A program made the position numbers and the translations under genes. A DNA stretch of 64,000 nt from Aestuariibacter salexigens DSM 15300 (GTDB lineage: Bacteria > Pseudomonadota > Gammaproteobacteria > Enterobacterales > Alteromonadaceae). Under the pieces are notes generated by a model. That model was not told the origin of the DNA. It worked only from the letters and a program-made list of their open reading frames with translations, and searched no databases. The stretch lies in the NCBI RefSeq assembly GCF_000429145.1, contig NZ_AUBH01000001.1, positions 858,577 to 922,576 of the forward strand, read 5' to 3'. Numbering within the stretch: position 1 is the first letter of the stretch; each line of letters starts with the position of its first letter. This document shows positions 1-9,257 of this stretch, in pieces.

Positions 1-17
1 GTGATGAAAAGCTAGCG

Positions 18-1106
18 ATGAAGAGACAGATTGCGTCACTTACCGGTATTGGCGGCGAGCGCGGCGTGACCATTCACGAGCTGCTCGAACAACTGCAGCC
101 ATTTATCAAAGGCAACCAGACCCAGGCGGCCTTTACTAAAGAACTTCACAGGCTTGCCCAGCAGTTACACAGCGAAACCTATGATCCGGCTGAACATGTC
201 GGTTTTTGTATTGAGCGTCAAAAGGGGCGTTCGACCCTCTTTTACTGGACTGACGAAGAGGAAAAAGACGCCTACCTTAATGATCATGAGTTAACTGAAG
301 CCCGCGCGCTTGCGCTGTATGTCTTCGAACAGCAACTACGCGAAATCTTCCCGCAGCGACTGGCCCGACAGTTAGAGCACGACTTTAGCCGGGCACACGA
401 GAAACTCGGGCACGATGATTTCAAATTAGCCAGATTATTTGAAATTAGTCATTTTGGTTTACAGAACGGATCTGAAAGCCGAGCGCCTGCAGAACAGAAT
501 GAAAGTTCGTTAGAAACCCTGTTCGTGGCACTAACAGAGCGTAAGGCAATCAGCATTGAATACGCGCCAGTATTTACGTCGCAGAAAATCGTTAACCTTA
601 CGCTGTCACCTCAGCGAATTCGGTATATCACCAATCATTTGTATCTGCAGGCCTACGATCACGATGCGCAGGCGTTAAGTAACTACGATATGAGCAGGAT
701 AAAGGCTGTCGATTTGAATAATAGCGCGAATTTTCATGCTGTAGATTTTAGCGAGTACAAGGTAACCGTGCCGTTCAAAGCCCGCTGTAATTCCTGGGTA
801 AAACACTATCTGCAATCCAGCAACTTTGCGGAAGACCAGCATTTCAGTAAAGTCGAAAACGACATCTGGGAGCTGAATATCGACATCACGCTACCCAAAG
901 ATGCGCCTGATAAAGACCCTAACCCAACCCTGCTGGCTGATTTTCTCGGTATGTTTGTCGACGCCATTGAACTGCTAGAGCCCAAAATTTTGCGCTCTCA
1001 TATGATCAGCCGGGCCGGCAAACTGGCTTTACTTTACAGCCTTGAAGATCAGCGTGAAAAATTCGCTGCATTACGCAACAGCAGCGTCGGACGTTCCAAA
1101 GTCTGA
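18..1106 (+). CDS. WYL-domain transcriptional regulator
   Basis: This 362-residue protein looks like a DNA-binding regulator with a ligand-sensing WYL domain. The N-terminal part is helical and begins with a segment (GGERGVTIHELLEQL) compatible with a winged helix. From about residue 180 there is a WYL-like stretch with ISIEYAP followed by LSPQRIRYITNHLYLQAYD, the usual layout of the WYL beta-sheet region. WYL regulators respond to nucleic acids or nucleotides in stress and defence loci, but the target here cannot be read. It is convergent with the Lon-like gene, whose stop lies 15 bases away. The window starts just upstream, so its promoter is not seen. The family call is fairly sure; the role is open. 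Confidence 0.7.
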   Translation: MKRQIASLTGIGGERGVTIHELLEQLQPFIKGNQTQAAFTKELHRLAQQLHSETYDPAEHVGFCIERQKGRSTLFYWTDEEEKDAYLNDHELTEARALALYVFEQQLREIFPQRLARQLEHDFSRAHEKLGHDDFKLARLFEISHFGLQNGSESRAPAEQNESSLETLFVALTERKAISIEYAPVFTSQKIVNLTLSPQRIRYITNHLYLQAYDHDAQALSNYDMSRIKAVDLNNSANFHAVDFSEYKVTVPFKARCNSWVKHYLQSSNFAEDQHFSKVENDIWELNIDITLPKDAPDKDPNPTLLADFLGMFVDAIELLEPKILRSHMISRAGKLALLYSLEDQREKFAALRNSSVGRSKV

Positions 1107-1120
1107 CGCTCGCGACACGA

Positions 1121-3505
1121 TTATTCGTCGTGCGCGCCATTTACGATATTGGCAATTTGATACAAACGATTGACCGCTAAATAATTAATGCTGTGTTTCG
1201 GATAGTTACCGCGACTGTTAAGCTCTCCGGCCTCTTTATTCATCAACAGCTCCAGCGCATCGTCCACTGTCTCAACGGTGTAAATGTGAAATTTACCGTT
1301 GCGCACTGCTTGCACAACTTGTTTATCCAACATCAGGTTCTTTTCATTGGATTTGGGGATAATCACCCCTTGCTTGCCTGTAAAACCACGGTATTGACAG
1401 AGTTTGAAAAAACCTTCGATTTTTTCATTAACGCCGCCAACTGCCTGTACTTCACCATATTGATTGATAGAACCTGTAATGGCGAGTTCCTGGCTGGCGG
1501 GCACGCCGGTCAAGGCTGAAATCAGTGCCACCAGTTCGCCTAGTGAGGCACTGTCACCATCAATATGACCATAAGACTGCTCCAGTGCGATATTGGCAGA
1601 CAGCGTAAGCGGAAAATGCTGAGCATACTTGTGGCCCAAAAAGCCGCTTAACAGCATCACCCCTTTAGAGTGGATAGGCTGGCCTAGCTCAACCTCGCGT
1701 TCAATATCCACCACGCCGTTAGAGCCAGCATAGACGGTTGACGTGATCCTGGCTGGCGTGCCAAATACACTATCACCAATCTCCAGTACGGTCAGACCGT
1801 TCACCTTGCCTACCGCAACGCCTTCTGTCGCGATCAGAATTTGCCCTTGCTTAATATCATCCAGCAGTGCCTGACTGACTCGTCCCGTGCGGCGTTTCTT
1901 GGCCTTCAGGGCGCTTTCAATATGACCGACGTCTAACAGCGTCTGTCCACTTTGCTGGCTGAAAAACTTCGCCTCATGCAATAACTCAATCACATCAGCA
2001 AAGCGCGCTGACAGGTATTCCTGATGCTCGGCCATGCGCAAACTGTATTCAACCAACCGATACATAGCTTTGGCGGATATGCCGTCTAACCCAAGACTTT
2101 CTACCTGTCTGCGTACACGACCAACAAAGTCAAACAGGTTCTTTTTATCCAGCGGGATCTCATGGTCAAAATCTACCAACACCCTGAACAGTTCATCAAA
2201 CTCGTCGTCATAGTCCTGTAAGGTGTAATACAGCTCTCTTGAACCCAGCAACACCACTTTTACTGATAACGGAATGGTTTGCGGCGTCAGCGTCATCGAA
2301 TTCACCATACCAATTTCATGCTGTGGCATGTCCATTTTCAGATGGCCGAATTTAAGCGCCAGTTTAAGTGCATCCCACACATAGGGATGTTGCAGCAGCT
2401 TGTCGGCATCTAACAGCAGGTAACCGCCGTTTGCACGATGCAGGGCGCCGGGCCGGATCATCCGATAATTGGTAAACACACTACCCTGTGCACTGCTGTA
2501 TTCGACTCTTCCAAACAGGTTCTGATAAGTTGGGTTCGGTTCATAGATGACCGGCGCGCCGTCATCTAACTGATGCGCAACCAGTATATTGGGCAGATAC
2601 TGCTCTTCCAGGATAGCGCGACGATCATAGTCGTCGTGTTTATCGTCTTTTTCTTCACTGAGTAGCTCCACCACCGTATCTACCAGATGGGGTTTCAACT
2701 GACGCAGGAACTTGAGGATGCCAAGATGCGCAGCATAGGTGTGCTCAAGCTCTTTTAAGAGTGGTCTGATGCCCTGCTCCGCTGCCTCTCGCTTTAATTT
2801 ACGCAACTGCTCTGAAGACACCCTCTTCCACTGTGGGAGCTCAATTAATGCTTCACTGAGTCGATTTTCCAGCTCATCAATCAGCGCATAAAAATGCTGT
2901 CGCTGATTGTCGTCCAGTTTGGCAAATTCTGCGTCGGTGACCGGCTTGCCCTCTACAATCGGCGAGAAACTTATGGTGCCGTTATCTTCATAGAGTGCCA
3001 CGTCATTCGCCTGTGCATACTCTTCCACCCGCTCCAGCGCTCGTTCATAGCGCTGTTCAAACGCGCGGTTGATTGCGCTCTTCTTACGCTGATAGCCAGG
3101 ATTATCAAATGCAGCAGGAAAGGTATCCAACAGCTCGTCAATCAATGACTCAAGCTCAGTTACCAGCTTTTTTGCCTCACCAGGCGGTAAGCGCAACACG
3201 AACGGCTCCCGTTCATCATCAAAATTATTGACGTAGCACCAGTCATCCGGTGTTGGCAGATCGCTTACCTGACGAGCAACATAGTCATGCACCAGCGTGT
3301 AGCGCCCCGTGGCCTGCTCCCCCATTACATAAAGATTGTATCCGGTGGCATCTATGCCAAGCCCAAAGGTCAGCGCTTCGCGGGCTCGTTCCTGACCGAT
3401 AAATGTGGATGATAATGCGTGTTCACTGTTAAGAGCCTGATTGATCAAACGCTTGGAGGGCATTGCCGATAACTGCTGCGGACTTAAAGCCTGAATTCCT
3501 GGCAT
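1121..3505 (-). CDS. Lon-like AAA+ protease (LonB/YcbZ-type)
   Basis: This is a cytoplasmic ATP-dependent serine protease of the Lon-like family, 794 residues from the preferred ATG at 3505 (PGIQALSPQQL follows). A longer frame runs to 3610 but its extra 35 residues do not look like the family and overlap the upstream region of the divergent gene. The ATPase part has a P-loop variant GEQATGRYT, with Arg in place of the usual Lys, and a Walker B-like LLLDADKLL. The C-terminal protease domain carries the Lon catalytic pair: Ser in DGDSAS (about residue 652) and Lys in NEKIEG (about 695), 43 residues apart as in Lon. No Lon N-terminal substrate domain is visible. Its substrates are unknown. Family assignment is confident. 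Confidence 0.87.
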   Translation of the reverse strand: MPGIQALSPQQLSAMPSKRLINQALNSEHALSSTFIGQERAREALTFGLGIDATGYNLYVMGEQATGRYTLVHDYVARQVSDLPTPDDWCYVNNFDDEREPFVLRLPPGEAKKLVTELESLIDELLDTFPAAFDNPGYQRKKSAINRAFEQRYERALERVEEYAQANDVALYEDNGTISFSPIVEGKPVTDAEFAKLDDNQRQHFYALIDELENRLSEALIELPQWKRVSSEQLRKLKREAAEQGIRPLLKELEHTYAAHLGILKFLRQLKPHLVDTVVELLSEEKDDKHDDYDRRAILEEQYLPNILVAHQLDDGAPVIYEPNPTYQNLFGRVEYSSAQGSVFTNYRMIRPGALHRANGGYLLLDADKLLQHPYVWDALKLALKFGHLKMDMPQHEIGMVNSMTLTPQTIPLSVKVVLLGSRELYYTLQDYDDEFDELFRVLVDFDHEIPLDKKNLFDFVGRVRRQVESLGLDGISAKAMYRLVEYSLRMAEHQEYLSARFADVIELLHEAKFFSQQSGQTLLDVGHIESALKAKKRRTGRVSQALLDDIKQGQILIATEGVAVGKVNGLTVLEIGDSVFGTPARITSTVYAGSNGVVDIEREVELGQPIHSKGVMLLSGFLGHKYAQHFPLTLSANIALEQSYGHIDGDSASLGELVALISALTGVPASQELAITGSINQYGEVQAVGGVNEKIEGFFKLCQYRGFTGKQGVIIPKSNEKNLMLDKQVVQAVRNGKFHIYTVETVDDALELLMNKEAGELNSRGNYPKHSINYLAVNRLYQIANIVNGAHDE

Positions 3506-3653
3506 GATAACTGGGGTCGCTGTATTTTTAATGTGAAGAGGAATGCCTACAGTGAACCGTGTTTTGGTAACACTGTCAATCGAGATGGTGACTTGCTTGC
3601 CTCTCGTCATCCATACGGCTAGTCTGAGTAAAAATCATCTGCAGCAAACAGCT

Positions 3654-4169
3654 ATGAAGACCTCTATTGCTTTGGCCACAACATTATTGGTGGCACCTTA
3701 TGCTCTTGGCGACGTTACATTCATATCGGATAACGGATTTATTGTCGAAAATCGAATCGAAACAACGATAGATAGCAAAACCGTATGGCACGCACTTGTC
3801 AACGACGTGGATAAATGGTGGCCAAAGGATCATTCATGGTGGGGTGAACAGGGCACGTTTCGTATAGATGACAAAGCCGGAGGATGCTTTTGCGAAATCG
3901 CCGGGGACCGCTCAGCTGTGCACATGACAATAAGCTTTGTTGATCCCGAGTCTACGCTGCGCATGACTGGCGGGCTTGGCCCATTGCAAGGCATGGGCAT
4001 GTATGGCGCGCTGGACTGGGCGTTCTCCCAGCAACAGGACAACACGGTAGTTACCCTGACCTATCGGATGCAGGGCATAAATCCCGATGGTTTTGAGGCA
4101 CTGGCACCGATTGTCGACCGCGTACAGGCAATACAGTTAAACGGACTCAAACAGTTTGTAGAAAATTAG
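3654..4169 (+). CDS. periplasmic SRPBCC (START-like) protein
   Basis: The 171-residue product starts with a signal peptide (MKTSIALATTLLVAPYALG) likely cut before Asp-Val, so it should be periplasmic. The mature part has the pattern of the SRPBCC/polyketide-cyclase superfamily: an initial strand (VENRIETTID), VWHALVNDVDKWWP, a central sheet and a C-terminal helix ending LNGLKQFVEN. Such folds bind hydrophobic ligands, but no ligand can be named. I chose the start at 3654 over a frame open from 3543 because it places the signal peptide at the N-terminus. It is divergent from the Lon-like gene and 114 bases upstream of hypA. A functional tie to the hyp operon is not evident. Confidence 0.68.
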   Translation: MKTSIALATTLLVAPYALGDVTFISDNGFIVENRIETTIDSKTVWHALVNDVDKWWPKDHSWWGEQGTFRIDDKAGGCFCEIAGDRSAVHMTISFVDPESTLRMTGGLGPLQGMGMYGALDWAFSQQQDNTVVTLTYRMQGINPDGFEALAPIVDRVQAIQLNGLKQFVEN

Positions 4170-4240
4170 CGATAGAACGTGAAACGATTTCTAGACATTT
4201 CATTGATCTGACTCAGCATTATCACCGCTGGTCTTGCAGT

Positions 4241-4273
4241 ACCATGCTGACTACCGTAGTAAATCAGCATGGT
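4241..4273. promoter_or_regulatory. perfect 10-bp inverted repeat before hypA
   Basis: ACCATGCTGA (4241-4250) and TCAGCATGGT (4264-4273) are exact inverted copies separated by 13 bases. The spacer itself contains a CTAC-C-GTAG dyad. The element ends 10 bases before the hypA start codon. It could be a dimeric repressor operator or an mRNA hairpin in the hypA leader. The spacing differs from the classic E. coli NikR site (GTATGA-N16-TCATAC), so no regulator is assigned. Confidence 0.6.
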
Positions 4274-4283
4274 CGTGAGTGAT

Positions 4284-4625
4284 ATGCATGAAATGGCGCT
4301 ATGCGAGAGTATCCTGCAAATTATTGAAGAAGAAGCCAGCAAAAAGGCCTTTTCAAAGGTGACTGGCATTTATCTGGATATTGGCCAATTTTCCTGTGTA
4401 GAGCCTGCCGCGCTAAAGTTCTGTTTCGAGGTAGTAAGCAAGACCACCCTTGCTGAGCTTGCCTCAATCAATATCAATACGATCCCCGGCAAGGGATGGT
4501 GTCGCAACTGCCTTCGCGATATCCCCCTGTCTCATCGATTTTCCCCCTGTCCAGTGTGCAACAACAGAAATGTCATTATCCGGCAGGGCGAAGAAATGTT
4601 AATTAAACAACTGGAGGTTGCCTGA
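4284..4625 (+). CDS. hypA: hydrogenase nickel incorporation protein HypA
   Basis: HypA is the nickel metallochaperone that works with HypB to load Ni into the [NiFe]-hydrogenase large subunit. The 113-residue product keeps the N-terminal MHE nickel-binding motif, which fixes the start at 4284; an in-frame ATG at 4269 would bury it. The structural zinc site is complete: Cys73/Cys76 (CRNC) and Cys89/Cys92 (CPVC). It is the first gene of a tightly packed operon and overlaps hypB in a TGATG junction. A perfect inverted repeat lies just upstream. Assignment is confident. Confidence 0.95.
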   Translation: MHEMALCESILQIIEEEASKKAFSKVTGIYLDIGQFSCVEPAALKFCFEVVSKTTLAELASININTIPGKGWCRNCLRDIPLSHRFSPCPVCNNRNVIIRQGEEMLIKQLEVA

Positions 4626-5452
4626 TGTGTACTGTCTGTGGATGCGAAGAAACGCACACTCATGAACACCAGCATGAGCATCAGCTTGAACACGCCCACC
4701 ATCATTACGGCAATGGTTTAGCCGGCGCCCATGCTGCGGGGCTTACTCAGCAACGAATGGTGCAAATTGAACGCGATATATTAGGCAAAAACAATCAGTA
4801 TGCCGATGCCAATCGTCGCTATTGTCAGCAACATGGGGTACTGGCATTGAATCTGGTATCCAGCCCCGGTGCGGGTAAAACAACCCTGCTGGTTAACACC
4901 TTGCAAGCGCTGGCAAACAAGGCACCCTGTGCCGTCATAGAAGGTGACCAGCAAACCAGTAACGATGCCGACAAAATCAGACAAACCGGTGTCAAGGCGG
5001 TACAGATCAACACGGGCAAAGGCTGTCACCTTGACGCCCATATGGTGGGGCACGCTATACAGGATCTGGATGTTAAAAAGGAAAGCCTTCTATTTATCGA
5101 GAATGTCGGTAATTTAGTCTGCCCTGCCGCATTTGATTTGGGCGAACGTTATAAGGTCGCCATTCTTTCTGTCACTGAGGGCGAGGACAAACCGCTAAAA
5201 TACCCGGATATGTTCGCAGCGGCGGATATCCTGTTGCTGAACAAAGTTGACCTGCTTCCTTACGTTGAATTTGATATTGATAAAGCCCGAGCCTATGCCA
5301 GACAGGTCAATCCCGGCATTCGCATCTTCGAACTTTCCGCAACGACTGGTCAGGGTATGGATAAATGGTTGCGATGGCTGGAAGCAGAGCGTCAGGTAAG
5401 CGTTTCTGGTGCTGAAAAAGCACTCGAGAATGCAACTCACGCAGCAGTCTGA
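4625..5452 (+). CDS. hypB: hydrogenase nickel incorporation GTPase HypB
   Basis: HypB is the GTPase that drives nickel insertion together with HypA. The 275-residue protein has the N-terminal high-affinity nickel motif CTVCGC (residues 2-7) and a histidine-rich stretch with nine His between residues 11 and 27, which in other HypB proteins stores nickel. The G domain shows the P-loop SSPGAGKTT (about 79-87), [13 protein letters not shown], the metal-site segment NTGKGCHLD, and NKVDLLP as the guanine-specificity loop. The start codon overlaps the hypA stop and hypF follows after 19 bases. Assignment is confident. Confidence 0.96.
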   Translation: MCTVCGCEETHTHEHQHEHQLEHAHHHYGNGLAGAHAAGLTQQRMVQIERDILGKNNQYADANRRYCQQHGVLALNLVSSPGAGKTTLLVNTLQALANKAPCAVIEGDQQTSNDADKIRQTGVKAVQINTGKGCHLDAHMVGHAIQDLDVKKESLLFIENVGNLVCPAAFDLGERYKVAILSVTEGEDKPLKYPDMFAAADILLLNKVDLLPYVEFDIDKARAYARQVNPGIRIFELSATTGQGMDKWLRWLEAERQVSVSGAEKALENATHAAV

Positions 5453-5471
5453 ATAGCGCCCCCTTGCCAAG

Positions 5472-7853
5472 ATGACGCATAATCCTCCTACCCACTTTAC
5501 ACAGTGTCGCATTACTGTAAGCGGTGTGGTTCAGGGCGTCGGCTTCCGACCATTTATCTGGCATCTGGCGACACATTTTAAACTGCTAGGTGAAGTGTAC
5601 AACAATAGCGAAGGTGTAACGGTCATTGTGCAGGGGTCTGTGCTGGCTATTCGTTCGTTTGTTGAACAGATTAAAACGCTGGCGCCTGCGGCCGCCTCAA
5701 TCGCTAACATGGAGATGACATTTTGCGCTGCTGACAAGCAATACCATGATTTTAGCATCGTAAGCAGTGAGCCAAATATGCGAGCAGATGTGGGTATCTG
5801 TGCCGATCTTGTCACCTGCAAGCAGTGCCAGCAGGAACTGTTTGATACTCGTGACCGTCGCTTTCATTATCCATTTATCAATTGCACGCAGTGTGGTCCG
5901 CGCTTTTCTATTCTTAAAGAACTTCCCTACGACCGCGATAACACCAGCATGCGCGACTTTACCCAGTGCCCGGCGTGCCAACAGGAATATGACTCGCCAG
6001 AGGGTCGTCGCTTTCATGCACAGCCCAATGCCTGTCCGACATGCGGCCCGAAACTGTGGTTGACAGATAATAAGGGTGACCTATTGCATGCCGGACACGA
6101 AATTGACGCAGCGGTGCACTACCTGAAACAGGGAAACATACTGGCAGTTAAAGGCTTAGGTGGTTTTCAGTTGTGTGCTGATGCAACCAACACCGCCACC
6201 ACTGCAGCCTTGAGACAGCGCAAACGGCGTCCACACAAACCCTTTGCCGTCATGGTCAGGGATATCGCCAGTATCGAGCCATATTGTGTTGTATCTAAGG
6301 CTGCACGGCAGCAACTGCAGAGTCGAGCCGGCCCCATCGTGCTTCTCCCCATTCGCACTGACGGACCGCAACTCACGGGTATCGCCCCCGGCCAGCAGCG
6401 GTTGGGCGTCATGTTACCTACGACGCCGCTGCATGCTCTTATCCTGCAACATTTTTCAGCACCCTTGCTCATGACCTCGGCCAATGCGTCAGGCGAACCG
6501 CAATGCATTGACAATGACGCGGCATATCGCGAGCTACAACATGTGGCTAATTATTTTCTTGTGCACAACCGCACCATTACCCAGCGACTGGATGATTCTG
6601 TATTACAGCTGTCATCAGTTGGTGTGACTATGCTGCGCCGTGCCAGAGGTTACGCACCAGCGCCGCTATTGTTGCCAGCGGGACTTGAATTCGGCGAGAC
6701 CGTGCTGGCAATGGGCAGCGATCTCAAAAACACATTCTGCATGCTGGAACAGGGGCAGGCGCTGTTGTCTCAGTACATTGGCGATCTGGGCAGTGTGCGT
6801 GTCGAGCGTGATGTACTCAATGGTATAACAACACTTGCCAACATGCGTGGATTCACGCCTAAAACCGTAGTGACGGATCAGCATCCCAGTGGTCGTTGCA
6901 GACAGCTTGCGAATAAAGTTGCGACCCAATACCACGCTGAACTTGAAGATGTACAACATCATCATGCCCATCTCGCTGCCTGCATTGGAGAGCATGGCTA
7001 TCCAGATGATGACTTACCCGTATTGGGGATCTGTATGGATGGGCTGGGCTATGCCAGAAATGCCAGCGATGTGCAGCTGTGGGGAGCAGAATTGCTACTG
7101 TTTGATTATGCACAGTACCGTCGCCTGGCAACACTGCGCGCCACGCCGCTACCAGGCGGCGACAAAGCCAATAGTCAGCCATGGCGAAATAGTGTTGCCC
7201 ACCTGCACAGTGCGCTTGGCTGGCAACATATCAAACGCGCCTACCCTGACCTGACCATTCTCACCCAATTCTCACAACAGGGCGCAGAGCAGCTCATATC
7301 CATGATGCAGCACAAACAATATTGTCCGCTCAGTAGCTCTGCTGGACGCCTATTTGATGCCGTCGCAGCGATACTGGGTATGTGCAGCCAGGGAGATATC
7401 GAGTATGAGGGCAAAGCGGCGATGTTGCTGGAAGCGTCTATTACGCCTCAGTCATGGCAGACAGCCGTTCCCTACCCCTTTGAACTGAATCAATACAGCG
7501 ACGTGTGGCAAATCGAACCGGCCCCCATGTGGTCGGTGCTGTTAGAGGACTGTCATAAAAACGAGGAGCCCAGCGTGATAGCGGCGCGTTTTCATAAAGG
7601 CCTTGCGGACATCTATGCAAAAGCTACGCTGGCATTGGCCAGTTGTCACTCGGCAACGCATGTAGCGCTAAGCGGTGGAGTGATGCAAAACCAGTATTTA
7701 CTGGAAAGACTCGTTGCAACGTTAGGCAGCGCTGGCTTGCATGTCATGACTCATCAACAGCTGCCTGCTAACGATGCGGGCCTGGCGTTTGGACAGGCGT
7801 TGATTGCGCGAAGCAGGCAGCGCCGATGTAAGGAGCAGAAACAATGTGTTTAG
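5472..7853 (+). CDS. hypF: carbamoyltransferase HypF
   Basis: HypF uses carbamoyl phosphate and ATP to carbamoylate the C-terminal Cys of HypE, the source of the cyanide ligands of the [NiFe] centre. The 793-residue protein has all four usual parts: an acylphosphatase domain (about 10-95, with GVVQGVGFRPF), a double zinc-finger segment (Cys116/119, 138/141, 166/169, 188/191), a YrdC-like domain (about 205-390) and a Kae1-like C-terminal half with the HHHAH metal motif and a late ALSGGVMQN segment. The length is typical. It lies between hypB and hypC and overlaps hypC by 10 bases. Confidence 0.96.
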   Translation: MTHNPPTHFTQCRITVSGVVQGVGFRPFIWHLATHFKLLGEVYNNSEGVTVIVQGSVLAIRSFVEQIKTLAPAAASIANMEMTFCAADKQYHDFSIVSSEPNMRADVGICADLVTCKQCQQELFDTRDRRFHYPFINCTQCGPRFSILKELPYDRDNTSMRDFTQCPACQQEYDSPEGRRFHAQPNACPTCGPKLWLTDNKGDLLHAGHEIDAAVHYLKQGNILAVKGLGGFQLCADATNTATTAALRQRKRRPHKPFAVMVRDIASIEPYCVVSKAARQQLQSRAGPIVLLPIRTDGPQLTGIAPGQQRLGVMLPTTPLHALILQHFSAPLLMTSANASGEPQCIDNDAAYRELQHVANYFLVHNRTITQRLDDSVLQLSSVGVTMLRRARGYAPAPLLLPAGLEFGETVLAMGSDLKNTFCMLEQGQALLSQYIGDLGSVRVERDVLNGITTLANMRGFTPKTVVTDQHPSGRCRQLANKVATQYHAELEDVQHHHAHLAACIGEHGYPDDDLPVLGICMDGLGYARNASDVQLWGAELLLFDYAQYRRLATLRATPLPGGDKANSQPWRNSVAHLHSALGWQHIKRAYPDLTILTQFSQQGAEQLISMMQHKQYCPLSSSAGRLFDAVAAILGMCSQGDIEYEGKAAMLLEASITPQSWQTAVPYPFELNQYSDVWQIEPAPMWSVLLEDCHKNEEPSVIAARFHKGLADIYAKATLALASCHSATHVALSGGVMQNQYLLERLVATLGSAGLHVMTHQQLPANDAGLAFGQALIARSRQRRCKEQKQCV

Positions 7854-8119
7854 GGATCCCGGCGCAAATTGTCAGCGTTGACGAGCATAATGCACACCAG
7901 GCAATGGTCGACATTGCTGGTGTCACCCGACAGGTTAACATCGCCTGCGTGCTGAGTGACGTCGAGCATCCGCGGCAACTGATTGGCACATGGGTGTTGT
8001 TACATGTCGGATTTGCGATGAGCCGCATTAATGAAAGCGAGGCGCTCCACACCCTGCAACTGCTTGAACAATTCAGTGACACTGACTTTGAAAAGGACGA
8101 TGGTCATGCAATACGTTGA
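7844..8119 (+). CDS. hypC: hydrogenase assembly chaperone HypC
   Basis: HypC (HypC/HupF family) carries the Fe(CN)2CO unit with HypD and escorts the immature large subunit. The 91-residue product begins MCLGIPAQI, with the essential Cys2 in place. A strong Shine-Dalgarno (AAGGAG at 7830-7835) within the end of hypF supports the start at 7844. The gene overlaps hypF at its 5' end and hypD at its 3' end, which suggests translational coupling. Assignment is confident. Confidence 0.94.
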   Translation: MCLGIPAQIVSVDEHNAHQAMVDIAGVTRQVNIACVLSDVEHPRQLIGTWVLLHVGFAMSRINESEALHTLQLLEQFSDTDFEKDDGHAIR

Positions 8120-9257
8120 TGAATTTCGTAACCCGGACGTTGCCCGCAAACTGGCATCTGAAATCACCGAACTTTCATCAATGCTGATGCAAGACCGCAA
8201 CAGACCGCTGCAAATCATGGAATTCTGCGGTGGTCATACCCACACCATTTTTCGTTTTGGATTACAGCAGTTGTTGCCCCAACACATTCAACTCGTACAT
8301 GGTCCAGGATGCCCGGTGTGCGTGCTACCGCGGGGTTGTATTGACGTTGCAATCCAGTTAGCCAATCAGGCAAATGTGATATTCACGACGTTTGGCGACG
8401 CCATGCGCGTACCGGGCTCTCAACAAAGCTTGCTACAGGCGAAAGCCGCAGGTGCAGATATACGCATGGTCTATTCCCCTCTTGATGCACTGGCATTGGC
8501 CAGGGCCAACCCTGACAGGGAAGTGATATTTTTCGCATTAGGTTTTGAAACCACTATGCCAAGCACCGCGTTAACGGTGTTGGAGGCAAGCCGCGAGGGC
8601 ATCGACAATTTTTCACTTTTTTGCCATCACATTACAACCGTGCCAACTATGACCGCGATTTTACAGGACCCGGACATGCGACTTGATGGCTTTATCGCGC
8701 CTGGACACGTCAGTATGGTAGTGGGTGATAAACCCTTTGAATTTGTTGGTGCAGAATTTAAGAAACCACTGGTTATCACTGGCTTTGAGCCGCTGGATAT
8801 TCTGCAATCAATATGGATGCTACTGAAGCAGCTGAGTGAAGGACGCAGTGAAGTAGAGAACCAATATACTCGCGTTGTCTCTGCAAAAGGCAATCCCGCG
8901 GGCCTGGCCGCCATGTCTGACGTTTTTGAGCCACGAGAGCGCTCAGCATGGCGTGGCATTGGTGATATTGAACAAAGCGGTGTGCAGTTAACGGACGCAT
9001 ACAAGCATTTTGACGCTGAATACAAGTTTTCACCCGATCATGCTATGGTCGAGGATCCAACCGCATGTCACTGCGGTGATGTGCTTAAAGGTGCGATGCA
9101 GCCCTGGCAGTGTCCACTGTTCGGTAACGAGTGTCAGCCCAAACATCCGCTTGGTGCATTGATGGTATCGTCCGAAGGGGCATGTGCCGCCTACTATCGC
9201 TATGCCGATATCAACGCATTAAAAGATAAGCAACCGGCGCAAAGGATCACACTATGA
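8106..9257 (+). CDS. hypD: hydrogenase Fe-S scaffold protein HypD
   Basis: HypD is the iron-sulfur scaffold on which Fe(CN)2CO is assembled with HypC. The 383-residue protein has the conserved Cys41 in CGGHTHT, the GPGCPVC motif (Cys69/Cys72), and a C-terminal cluster-binding region with CHCGDVLKG, CPLFGNEC and the final ACAAYY. The start at 8106 (MQYVDEF) lies 8 bases after AAGGA and overlaps the end of hypC. An ATG at 8100 is too close to that Shine-Dalgarno, and a longer open frame to 8031 lacks family similarity. The stop overlaps hypE in ATGA. Confidence 0.95.
   Translation: MQYVDEFRNPDVARKLASEITELSSMLMQDRNRPLQIMEFCGGHTHTIFRFGLQQLLPQHIQLVHGPGCPVCVLPRGCIDVAIQLANQANVIFTTFGDAMRVPGSQQSLLQAKAAGADIRMVYSPLDALALARANPDREVIFFALGFETTMPSTALTVLEASREGIDNFSLFCHHITTVPTMTAILQDPDMRLDGFIAPGHVSMVVGDKPFEFVGAEFKKPLVITGFEPLDILQSIWMLLKQLSEGRSEVENQYTRVVSAKGNPAGLAAMSDVFEPRERSAWRGIGDIEQSGVQLTDAYKHFDAEYKFSPDHAMVEDPTACHCGDVLKGAMQPWQCPLFGNECQPKHPLGALMVSSEGACAAYYRYADINALKDKQPAQRITL

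Noticed and set aside
1193..1519. Plus-strand open frame of 108 codons
   Set aside because: It lies entirely inside the Lon-like gene on the other strand and its translation lacks protein-like features.
4241..4273. NikR operator
   Set aside because: Half-sites and spacing differ from GTATGA-N16-TCATAC, so only an unassigned inverted repeat is reported.
4190..4283. Sigma-54 promoter before hypA
   Set aside because: The region has GG and TTGCA elements but not in the -24/-12 spacing (GG-N10-GC).
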